The notes under the pieces are model-generated. The model was not told where the DNA came from. It worked only from the letters and a program-made list of their open reading frames with translations, and did no database searches. Below, in pieces: positions 7,842 to 13,684 of a stretch of DNA of 13,684 nt; the first letter of the stretch is position 1; the number at the start of each line of letters is the position of its first letter. The translations under genes were made by a program, and so were the position numbers. The stretch comes from Bacilli bacterium (GTDB lineage Bacteria; Bacillota_I; Bacilli_A; RF39; UBA660), in the NCBI GenBank assembly GCA_024693165.1, contig JAILLM010000165.1:1-13684 (forward strand), written 5' to 3'.

Positions 7842-8546
7842 TTAATCACTTAACCTTTCTTCTATAAATTCATTTACTGTTCTTTTTATTTCATCAGAAT
7901 CTTTTATATTTGAATCATTTAATACTTCAAGTCTTCTTTCAATACATCCATCATCTCTAATTATTTTAAAAGACTCTTTAAAATTCAAATCAAATATAAA
8001 TCCAATTTCTCTTAACAAATGAAATAATTTATTATTTTTATAATTTTTATTATTCTTAACCATTTCTTTATTTAATAGAGATTTAACTGCTTCTTCAGGA
8101 ATTTCTTCATCACCATCTAATTTAGGAAACTTAATGCATAAGTTATCTAACTTATCTGCATCTCTTGTGATATCACAGAACATTTTAGTTCTTTCATCGA
8201 ACTCTGTAGGAACAGATATTTTATTATGGACTCGAGTAGATTTTAAAATGATATCATCATTAATACCCAACTCTTTTAAAATACTTTCTCCTTCATTACC
8301 ATGATCAAATGATAAAGCATCTTCAAATGTTTTATACTCACTCCATTGTTTAAATCTTGCAATATCATGATAAAGTGCACATAAACTTGCTAGTTCATAA
8401 TCTTCATCATTTAGGTTTAAACCTTTAGCAATTTTCTTAGCTAATATGACGACTCGCATAGTATGGTCATATTTTCTATGAACGCCATCTAAAGTTTTAT
8501 CAAATGTATCATAATAATTGTTAAATAACTTTAATGCTTCTTCCAT
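7842..8546 (-). CDS. HD-domain phosphohydrolase
   Basis: 234-aa soluble HD-superfamily protein; such enzymes usually cleave phosphomonoester or phosphodiester bonds with a bound metal pair. Candidate metal ligands are H28 (YDHTMRV), H60-D61 (LYHDIARF) and D131 (RDADKLDN), with further histidines at H82 and H107. Substrate is unknown. A longer frame opens at 8582, but those first codons lie inside the T-box terminator. The real start is ATG 8546, with AAGGAG (8554-8559) 7 bases upstream. It is the first gene behind the valine T-box and sits 2 bases before valS, so it should be induced when charged tRNA-Val is low. It lacks the accompanying synthetase fold of long Rel enzymes, and I see no reason to call it a ppGpp hydrolase. 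Confidence 0.85.
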   Translation of the reverse strand: MEEALKLFNNYYDTFDKTLDGVHRKYDHTMRVVILAKKIAKGLNLNDEDYELASLCALYHDIARFKQWSEYKTFEDALSFDHGNEGESILKELGINDDIILKSTRVHNKISVPTEFDERTKMFCDITRDADKLDNLCIKFPKLDGDEEIPEEAVKSLLNKEMVKNNKNYKNNKLFHLLREIGFIFDLNFKESFKIIRDDGCIERRLEVLNDSNIKDSDEIKRTVNEFIEERLSD

Positions 8547-8553
8547 TAATATT

Positions 8554-8559
8554 CTCCTT
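8554..8559 (-). promoter_or_regulatory. Ribosome binding site deciding the HD-domain gene start
   Basis: AAGGAG on the minus strand, 7 bases before ATG 8546 and just downstream of the T-box terminator T-run. Its strength and position rule out the earlier in-frame ATG codons that lie in the terminator. Confidence 0.85.
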
Positions 8560-8569
8560 AAATAAAAAA

Positions 8570-8596
8570 ATCCAATCATCATAAAGACGATTGGAT
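8570..8596 (-). terminator. T-box regulated transcription terminator
   Basis: ATCCAATC pairs with GATTGGAT (plus 8589-8596 with 8570-8577), and the stem continues past one mismatch to a 5-base loop. It is followed on the minus strand by seven T (complement of 8564-8570). The ascending arm abuts the T-box sequence, so the antiterminator and terminator are mutually exclusive. Confidence 0.88.
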
Positions 8597-8782
8597 CGTG
8601 GTACCACTTTAATTACTTCTTAAAATACTTAACGCGTATTACTCGTTTATATTTACTACTATTTCAATATAACGACTCCCAAGCTACATTCAACTAACCT
8701 TTTTAAGAATACCTTCCAGTCCAATGAGTATTCATCCCTAGTAAACGGTTTTAGTTTACTCCTCTTGTTCTTCGTCTTTCTT
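8570..8782 (-). promoter_or_regulatory. Valine-type T-box riboswitch leader
   Basis: The minus-strand leader has T-box hallmarks: a 5' GAAGAAC...AGAG region, AGGGATG on the 5' side of stem I, a specifier region reading GAAT-GTA-GC (GTA, a valine codon, at plus 8685-8687), and the 14-base T-box AAAGTGGTACCACG. The antiterminator UGGU (plus 8603-8606) can pair with the ACCA end of uncharged tRNA-Val. A terminator hairpin with a T-run follows. T-boxes read through when uncharged tRNA binds. The valine specifier agrees with valS, the second gene downstream. Exact stem I boundaries were not folded. Confidence 0.93.
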
Positions 8783-8787
8783 TTGAT

Positions 8788-8815
8788 ATTTTAACATATA
8801 TTTTATAAATTACAA
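8788..8815 (-). promoter_or_regulatory. Putative promoter of the T-box/HD/valS unit
   Basis: TTGTAA (plus 8810-8815) and TAAAAT (8788-8793) on the minus strand are separated by 16 bases. The predicted RNA start falls a few bases before the first recognisable T-box sequence. The -35 starts right after the stop of the preceding gene. I see no hairpin terminator for that preceding gene. Confidence 0.55.
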
Positions 8816-8818
8816 GTC

Positions 8819-10303
8819 TTATCTATTTCTATCATTAACATCTAAAACTTCAGTTGGATTATTAAACCCATAATCATTTTGAAGAATATTAAATAACATT
8901 TGTCCTAAATCACCAGTATATGTAGCATTATTTCCCAATAATGAATTAACATATTGATTAGCTAAACTAACAAGCTCGCCAGTATTATACTTATTCATAA
9001 AATATTTTCTAAACCCTGAATCATTAGTTATAACATTAAAATTACCTCTAAGTAACTCATCAAAACATAAAACTAAATGATCTTTTCCATATTTTCTATA
9101 TGTTTCTCTTAAACCTTCAATAAACATTTCAAAATCTTTAGGTTTACTTAATTCTTGAGTTTCAGCAAAACCTTTTTTGTAATCAGGGCCATCAAAAACC
9201 AAAATATCATTTACATAACTAACTATATCACCATTAGTAATCTTAACTATATCTTCAGTTCTTAAATTATACATAAACTTAAATCTAAAATTATTATCTC
9301 TAGTGATAGCATTTTGATCACCAGATGAAAATCTTGCTAATGCCTCAATTACTGAATTAACATTATAATTATATTTTTTAAAATAAGCATAGCATATATA
9401 TTGAGAAAGTAATTTATACTTATCTTCAATTACACTATTTTCAAATATTTTTTTTGACTCTGCAATACAACCAAATAAGTTCTTATATGAATCACCATAA
9501 ATATTATTAAAGATTGCTTCAAATACTATTTTATAATTATTCTCTAAGTATATTTCATGATTAAATATCTTAGGATATAAATCACGGATTCTTTCACAAT
9601 TATTTCTAAAATGTTCTGAATTTATAAAATCATTTAATTCGCTTTTATTTTGAAATAAATTAACATATCTAGCATATAAATATTTAACAAAATCATCATA
9701 TCCAGGTGTTTTAGTTTTTTTCAAATAATCAACTAAAAAATAAGCTATCGTAGAATTATAAGAAACAGTATCGTCATATCCAATTCCAACTATACCTTCT
9801 CTATTAAGAAAAGGATTTGTTGGTCTAGCATTTGCTACTAAAAATTGATTACTATTAATAAATGAAATTACTTTTTCAACATCTTCTTTATCTTCCAATC
9901 TTAGTACGATTTCATCACTACGAAATTTATTAGCCACTTTAGAAGAAGTTTTCATATTATTTTTTTCAATAAAATCAAAAATCAGATTTATCCCTTCATA
10001 ATATGCATTCGGATTTAAACTTACATATAACTTTAAGTGTTTTGATTCATCAGTCTTTTGATTATGGAATTGTAAAAAACTCTTTTGTCTCGGATCGTGT
10101 TCAACTGTTAAATTAGGTTTATCTTTATATCTTTCAATCCATAATGGAAATAAACTATCAGTTTGAATATGAATTTCTTTTTCATCAAATCCATAATTGC
10201 ATAAAGTACTATAAACATTATCTAAATCTATAGGAATGTTATATTTTCTAAACCCATCATACATATATTTAAGAAGTGTATCTATTTCTTGTGCTCTATT
10301 CAA
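8819..10303 (-). CDS. Unknown ~494-aa protein, possible HopA1-like domain
   Basis: I do not recognise this protein with certainty. No signal peptide or membrane helix is seen, so it is probably cytoplasmic. Residues ~90-190 (from TTG) carry a series LKLYVSLNP, KVANKFRSDEIVLRL, ARPTNPFL, GIVGIGYDD, SYNSTIAYFL. Its order and spacing recall the HopA1 effector family and related lyases, where a K-x-Y strand, an R..D.(I/V)VLY strand and a late (F/P)T..L..G(V/I)G segment recur. This is a memory-based, weak match. The remaining ~300 residues are helical, without known motifs. I prefer the TTG at 10303: AAGGTG (10310-10315) sits 6 bases upstream and the gene overlaps the 53-aa gene by 8 bases. An ATG at 10333, with a weaker site, would add 10 basic residues. 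Last gene of the compact cluster. Confidence 0.6.
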   Translation of the reverse strand: MNRAQEIDTLLKYMYDGFRKYNIPIDLDNVYSTLCNYGFDEKEIHIQTDSLFPLWIERYKDKPNLTVEHDPRQKSFLQFHNQKTDESKHLKLYVSLNPNAYYEGINLIFDFIEKNNMKTSSKVANKFRSDEIVLRLEDKEDVEKVISFINSNQFLVANARPTNPFLNREGIVGIGYDDTVSYNSTIAYFLVDYLKKTKTPGYDDFVKYLYARYVNLFQNKSELNDFINSEHFRNNCERIRDLYPKIFNHEIYLENNYKIVFEAIFNNIYGDSYKNLFGCIAESKKIFENSVIEDKYKLLSQYICYAYFKKYNYNVNSVIEALARFSSGDQNAITRDNNFRFKFMYNLRTEDIVKITNGDIVSYVNDILVFDGPDYKKGFAETQELSKPKDFEMFIEGLRETYRKYGKDHLVLCFDELLRGNFNVITNDSGFRKYFMNKYNTGELVSLANQYVNSLLGNNATYTGDLGQMLFNILQNDYGFNNPTEVLDVNDRNR

Positions 10304-10457
10304 TTTTGTCACCTTCTGTCTTTTTAACTTCATCAACTACTTCTGTTAAGTCTAAAGTGTCTTCGTTACTATAAACAGATGGAAAAAGATCATCATCAAC
10401 TTTTATGTCATCTCTAGCAGTCAAAACTATATCTATTTTTTTATTTTCTTCTTCCAT
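10296..10457 (-). CDS. Small acidic protein (53 aa), unknown
   Basis: A 53-codon frame from ATG 10457 to TAG 10296, with a strong ribosome site GAGGTG (10463-10468) 5 bases before the ATG. It fills the gap between the DUF523 gene and the ~494-aa unknown gene exactly. The product starts MEEENKKIDIV, is rich in Asp and Glu, and has no membrane helix or cysteine. Its stop overlaps the TTG start of the next gene as TTGAATAG, a typical coupling arrangement. Function is unknown; a small partner or chaperone of the next protein is conceivable but not shown. The ribosome site and packing are the evidence that it is real. Confidence 0.65.
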   Translation of the reverse strand: MEEENKKIDIVLTARDDIKVDDDLFPSVYSNEDTLDLTEVVDEVKKTEGDKIE

Positions 10458-10471
10458 ATTAGCACCTCTTT

Positions 10472-10912
10472 TTATATATTTTTAAATTCTTTTATAAATT
10501 CATCTTCAGTAAAAACTTTTATTCCATTATCTATTAAGAGTTGTGTAGTAATCCCATTACCTTCAATTAAATTACCACTAAATGTTCCATCATAAATTAA
10601 ACCTTTTCCACATGATGGACTCTTAGCTTTTAATACAACTGTATCAACATTATATAATTTACATAATCTTAATGTTTCTTCAGCACCTCTTAAGTAATTA
10701 GAAGTTACATCTAAACCATCTTTATTAATTACTCTTTCACCTTTTATTTCTGATGGAACTCTAGGAGTTTCTAACCCACCAAACACTTCAGGACACACAG
10801 GAATAAATTCAAATTGTTTTATCATATTTATAATATCTTTATTTTCTTTACTTAGTCCATCATATCTACATTTAAGACCAAGTAAACAAGCACTAATCAG
10901 AACTCTTTTCAT
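10472..10912 (-). CDS. DUF523 family protein (TudS-like, putative Fe-S)
   Basis: 146-aa single-domain DUF523 protein, full length for the family. Motifs in order: SACLLGLKCRYDG (7-19), PVCPEVFGGLETPR (38-51), KSPSCGKGLIYDGTFSG (97-113). The family includes TudS, a thiouracil desulfidase that binds a [4Fe-4S] cluster through three cysteines; C9, C40 and C101 are the likely equivalents here. Whether this member removes sulfur from thiolated bases is inferred from family only, and many DUF523 proteins are uncharacterised. The ATG (10912) lies 20 bases inside the preceding membrane protein gene and has no clear ribosome site, so it probably relies on translational coupling. Confidence 0.85.
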   Translation of the reverse strand: MKRVLISACLLGLKCRYDGLSKENKDIINMIKQFEFIPVCPEVFGGLETPRVPSEIKGERVINKDGLDVTSNYLRGAEETLRLCKLYNVDTVVLKAKSPSCGKGLIYDGTFSGNLIEGNGITTQLLIDNGIKVFTEDEFIKEFKNI

Positions 10913-11180
10913 TATAACTAAAATATCTTACTTCATTATAAAAATGTCTAGATCCTTGAATAAAAGTAACAAATGTAAATAAAGAAATAAAGAATATAGC
11001 TATAAGTAAAACTTCTAACTTAGTTAATAAATATAGAAAAACTCCTAATATTAGTATAAAAAACATAATAACAAATAAACCATATGATAAAACGAATTGT
11101 ATTTTACCATAATGAGTTTTACTAAATTTAATTAATAATTCTGATAATTCTTTTCTATTTAAATTATAAATATTTTTCAT
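10893..11180 (-). CDS. Small membrane protein with two predicted helices
   Basis: 95-aa protein of unknown family. A hydrophilic N-terminus of ~30 residues is followed by two hydrophobic segments (about 30-55, FVLSYGLFVIMFFILIL..., and about 60-82, VLLIAIFFISLFTFVTFI), then a polar tail. This predicts a helical hairpin in the cytoplasmic membrane. I start it at ATG 11180 because a G-rich site (GGGTGGGA) lies 6 bases upstream; a GTG at 11204 also opens the frame but lies inside the cation transporter gene end. It is 16 bases after that gene and overlaps the DUF523 gene by 20 bases, so it belongs to the same transcript. Confidence 0.7.
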   Translation of the reverse strand: MKNIYNLNRKELSELLIKFSKTHYGKIQFVLSYGLFVIMFFILILGVFLYLLTKLEVLLIAIFFISLFTFVTFIQGSRHFYNEVRYFSYNEKSSD

Positions 11181-11196
11181 ATATATCCCACCCTTT

Positions 11197-12309
11197 CTAA
11201 TCACTTACATCATTATCCATTACAATATATAAATCATAATCAGGATATTTTTCATTTATTTTATTCTTTAAAGTTGGTATTAAAGTTTTATCTCTAATAG
11301 ATTCAAAAGATACAACTGCATCTAAATTAATTGTTTTATCAATTTTATTCAAATAGAATCCATGCATAGAAAGAATTCCTTTAGTATCATCAATTATATC
11401 TTCGATTGTTTCCTTTATTTCTTGAATTTCAGGGTCATTATTATTCATTGAATAAATACCAATCGCAGAAACAATAATACCTGTTTTTTTATAAACAGTA
11501 TCAGTTATTTTTCTAGTTAATAAATCTATATCAACCGCATTCATCTTTTCGTCTATTTCAATATGAAATGAAGCAATTAATCTTTCAGGACCATAATTAT
11601 TAACTACAAGATCATAACAACCATTTACTTCATCAAAACGATTAACTATGCGTTTTATCTTTAAAGCTATTTCTCTATCTACTCTTCTACCAAGTATTAA
11701 ACTAACAGTTTCTTTAATCATCATGAATCCTGATCTCATAATAATTAAAGAAATAATAATTGCTAAATAACTTTCTAAACTTACACCAGTAAACATAAAT
11801 ATTAAAGCAGAAACTACAGTAGCAAAAGAAATAAGTGAATCTAAAAGTGCATCAATTCCTGAATTAACTAGGTTTTCACTTTTAACTTGTTTACCAATTC
11901 TACGATAATATAATCCAAGTATAATTTTTACAATTACAGAAATACTAACTAGTATTAAAGCTAAACTATTATAACTTGGTAATTCTTTTCTTAATATAAA
12001 TTGAACTGATTCAATTAAAGCAGTTATACCTGCATACATTATTATTATAGAAATAACTAGTGATGCTAAATATTCAACTCTACCATGACCAAATGGATGT
12101 TCTTTATCAGGTCTTTTATTTGCAATCTTAGTTCCAATGATTGTAACTATTGAAGATACACAATCACTTAAATAATTAAGCGAATCCATCATAATAGCAA
12201 TTGAATTAGTTAAATAACCAACAACAGCTTTCATAATACTTAAAAGTATATTAACTATTATTCCAATAATACTAGTTTTAACTATTGTCTTTTCTCTATT
12301 TTTTTCCAT
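11197..12309 (-). CDS. Cation diffusion facilitator family divalent metal transporter
   Basis: 370-aa CDF-family antiporter, probably exporting a divalent metal (Zn, Mn, Fe or similar) against protons. About six membrane helices span residues ~10-205. Helix 2 has MDSLNYLSD (D42, N45, D49), followed by the family hallmark HPFGHGRVEY (71-80). Helix 5 has SGIDALLDS (D153, D157), completing the intramembrane metal site. A cytoplasmic C-terminal domain (~206-290) with FHIEID follows. About 75 extra C-terminal residues form a second ferredoxin-like module, as in longer members of the family. Asp rather than His in helix 5 leaves the metal open. The ATG overlaps the preceding 86-aa gene by 14 bases, with AAGGGGG 12 bases upstream. 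Confidence 0.93.
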   Translation of the reverse strand: MEKNREKTIVKTSIIGIIVNILLSIMKAVVGYLTNSIAIMMDSLNYLSDCVSSIVTIIGTKIANKRPDKEHPFGHGRVEYLASLVISIIIMYAGITALIESVQFILRKELPSYNSLALILVSISVIVKIILGLYYRRIGKQVKSENLVNSGIDALLDSLISFATVVSALIFMFTGVSLESYLAIIISLIIMRSGFMMIKETVSLILGRRVDREIALKIKRIVNRFDEVNGCYDLVVNNYGPERLIASFHIEIDEKMNAVDIDLLTRKITDTVYKKTGIIVSAIGIYSMNNNDPEIQEIKETIEDIIDDTKGILSMHGFYLNKIDKTINLDAVVSFESIRDKTLIPTLKNKINEKYPDYDLYIVMDNDVSD

Positions 12310-12556
12310 TAAAATCTTTTACCCCCTTCATTAACTCATTCATTTGATCCATATATTTATTAATATATTCATCATTAAATGCATTACCTATTTGTTGATA
12401 ATTTTCTTTAATTTTTTTCCTATACTCTTTTGGATTCTTAATTGCCTCTTCACCACTTAATGGTAAATCAACATATTTATTCAAATCCTTTTCATAATAA
12501 CCAATCTTGCAAGCTTTTTGAAATTCTTCATTCTTGGTTAAATCTTCATTATTCAT
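12296..12556 (-). CDS. Small hydrophilic protein (86 aa), unknown
   Basis: Not recognised. The 86-aa product is soluble, highly charged and predicted largely helical (two helices around YRKKIKENYQQIG and INKYMDQMNELMKG), with a single Cys near residue 13. ATG 12556 is chosen over the GTG at 12565 because GGTGAG lies 4 bases before it. It is the first gene of the compact cluster and overlaps the cation transporter gene by 14 bases, so the two are translated from one message. No DNA-binding motif was seen, so a metal-sensing role cannot be claimed. Confidence 0.65.
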   Translation of the reverse strand: MNNEDLTKNEEFQKACKIGYYEKDLNKYVDLPLSGEEAIKNPKEYRKKIKENYQQIGNAFNDEYINKYMDQMNELMKGVKDFNGKK

Positions 12557-12574
12557 ACTACTCACCCTAAAATA

Positions 12575-12580
12575 ATTATA
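12575..12580 (-). promoter_or_regulatory. Possible -10 box of the 12556-8819 cluster
   Basis: TATAAT on the minus strand, 18 bases before ATG 12556 and directly after the terminator of the alarmone synthetase gene. No good -35 lies at the right distance, so this is a weak call. Confidence 0.3.
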
Positions 12581-12581
12581 T

Positions 12582-12612
12582 AAAAAAAAGATTAAATAAT
12601 TAACCTTTTTTT
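12582..12612 (-). terminator. Intrinsic terminator of the tandem alarmone synthetase gene
   Basis: The minus-strand RNA forms AAAAAAAGGUUAA paired with UUAAUCUUUUUUU (plus 12600-12612 with 12583-12595) around a 4-base loop. One pair is G-U in the minus RNA; it would be an A-C mismatch on the plus strand, so the hairpin suits minus-strand transcription. The stop codon TAA (12600-12602) lies inside the stem. Confidence 0.75.
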
Positions 12613-13684
12613 GGTGATTTACTTAATACTTTAACATTTTCATTAGTTTGATTATTCATATTAAGTAAATTTTCAATTTCATATCTCTTAATTTTTAACA
12701 TTGTATCATCCATAGATGCAAGTAGATAACTATAATCTCTTAGCATTGTTTTAGATTGTTCACTACAATTTTCATTTTTATAAATAATTTCATGTTCTAG
12801 TGAAGACCAAGCATCCATTAAAACAGTTCTAACTTGAATTTCACATCTAACTGGAATAACACCACTAGAAAGTTCAACTGGAACTTCAACAATTAAATGG
12901 TGTGCTCTATAACCAGACTTCTTAGGATTAGTTATATAATCTTTTTCTTGAACAACATTAATAAATGGTGATTCTTTAATAATATTAATCATTTCGTTAA
13001 CATCATCTAAATCAAGACAAATAATTCTTGCAGCTACAACATCTTTAATATTATTTCTAATATTATCTAAATTAAACTCTAAATTTTGAGTTTCAAGTTT
13101 TCTATCGATTGAATTAATAGATTTAATTCTATATTTAATATTTTGAATATCAGAATTTAATCCACTTCTATCATATTCAGTTTTAGCTATATCTATATAA
13201 CTACTTAATATTTCTTCAGCAGCATCATAAATATATCTATTATCTTTAAACTCTCTTAATATTCTAGGTTTAATTGTTCTCTTAATAATTTCATCATATC
13301 TGTTCATGCCTTCTCTATTTCTAATCATTTTCATAGAGTTTTCTAGAGAAGCTAAACTATAAGAAAAACTTAAAAGTTCTTTAATAGATTGTTCACTACA
13401 ATTTTTATTTTTATAAATAATCTCATGTTCTAGTGATGACCATGCATCCATTAAAAGTGTTCTGACTTGAATTTCAGCTTTAACAGGAACTAAAACATTA
13501 CCAATAGGTACATCTATTTCCACTATCATATGATAAGATCTATAACCTGATTCTTTAGGATTATTAATATAGTCTTTTTCATTAATAATTCTAATACTAG
13601 GAATATTCTTAATCATTTCAACTATTCTTGATACATCATCAGTATCTAAACATACAATTCTAGCACCAACAATATCATTAATAG
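12600..13684 (-). CDS. Tandem RelA/SpoT-type alarmone synthetase (two domains, N-terminus outside window)
   Basis: The frame runs to the window edge, so the protein is N-terminally incomplete; 360 residues are visible. It carries two copies of the RelA_SpoT (p)ppGpp synthetase fold, 211 residues apart. The partial first copy has DIVGARI (from 13676), SGYRSYH, and EIQVRT followed by MDAWSSLEHEIIYK (13475-13425). The complete second copy has YRIKSINSIDRKL (ATP-binding basic/Ser motif, ~13133-13095), DVVAARI (metal Asp), SGYRAHH (G-loop Tyr) and EIQVRT (catalytic Glu). Each copy matches small alarmone synthetases such as RelQ, which transfer pyrophosphate from ATP to GDP or GTP. No HD hydrolase, TGS or ACT domain is visible. 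Motifs are kept in both copies, so both could be active; product and activity are inference. The ATG at 13616 is internal to domain one and is not the start. Confidence 0.87.
   Translation of the reverse strand, partial: INDIVGARIVCLDTDDVSRIVEMIKNIPSIRIINEKDYINNPKESGYRSYHMIVEIDVPIGNVLVPVKAEIQVRTLLMDAWSSLEHEIIYKNKNCSEQSIKELLSFSYSLASLENSMKMIRNREGMNRYDEIIKRTIKPRILREFKDNRYIYDAAEEILSSYIDIAKTEYDRSGLNSDIQNIKYRIKSINSIDRKLETQNLEFNLDNIRNNIKDVVAARIICLDLDDVNEMINIIKESPFINVVQEKDYITNPKKSGYRAHHLIVEVPVELSSGVIPVRCEIQVRTVLMDAWSSLEHEIIYKNENCSEQSKTMLRDYSYLLASMDDTMLKIKRYEIENLLNMNNQTNENVKVLSKSPKKG
12758..12854 (-). repeat. Internal repeat, copy 2 (second synthetase domain)
   Basis: 97 bases align without gaps to 13391-13487, with 11 mismatches by my count. 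They encode the EIQVRT...WSSLEHEIIYK...CSEQS segment of the second domain. Confidence 0.85.
13391..13487 (-). repeat. Internal repeat, copy 1 (first synthetase domain)
   Basis: Counterpart of 12758-12854, offset by exactly 633 bases (211 codons). The rest of the two domains is clearly less similar. Confidence 0.85.

Noticed and set aside
7842..8546. HD-domain protein as a dedicated (p)ppGpp hydrolase partner of the tandem synthetase
   Set aside because: It is about 4 kb away in a separate transcript under a valine T-box, and I do not see the specific motifs of Rel or Mesh1-type hydrolases.
8547..8582. N-terminal extension of the HD-domain protein
   Set aside because: These codons lie inside the T-box terminator hairpin and T-run; AAGGAG points to ATG 8546.
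13614..13616. ATG as the start of the alarmone synthetase
   Set aside because: The frame continues upstream with DIVGARIVCLD, the conserved core of the first synthetase domain, to the window edge.
1..13684. CRISPR array, tRNA or rRNA genes, phage or transposase genes
   Set aside because: No regularly spaced direct repeats, no cloverleaf candidates, and no recombinase or phage-type protein among the translated frames.

Overview
The window is very AT-rich DNA from a low-GC Gram-positive bacterium. No gene in it ends in TGA and none reads TGA as tryptophan; the tryptophan codons I checked are TGG. That argues against the mycoplasma code and for an ordinary-code Bacilli or Mollicutes-like lineage, for example an uncultured gut organism of the RF39 or Acholeplasma-like type. 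This placement is inference. T-box regulation, TmcAL, BspA/DUF285 repeats and an NPKTG sorting signal all fit a Firmicutes-type host.

Layout: only the left edge is on the plus strand, the tail of a tmcAL-like gene (1-205). It converges on the rest, which is all on the minus strand, so gene order is read from right to left. At the right edge (12600-13684, continuing outside) is a protein with two tandem RelA/SpoT-type alarmone synthetase domains, the most unusual item here. Next comes a compact, mostly overlapping cluster (12556 down to 8819): an 86-aa unknown protein, a cation diffusion facilitator, a two-helix membrane protein, a DUF523/TudS-like protein, a 53-aa acidic protein, and a ~494-aa unknown protein with a possible HopA1-like domain. 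A promoter and a valine-type T-box leader (about 8570-8782, specifier GUA) follow. The T-box precedes a two-gene unit of an HD-domain phosphohydrolase and valyl-tRNA synthetase (8546-5317).

The left third (5229-218) holds three surface proteins in separate transcription units, each closed by a hairpin terminator. Two are prepilin-like proteins with the same N-terminal helix and head but different distal domains, one of them BspA/DUF285 leucine-rich-like repeats. Between them lies a secreted beta-helix-like protein ending in an NPKTG sortase signal. Together they look like a surface-display locus. No pilus motor, prepilin peptidase or sortase gene is in the window.
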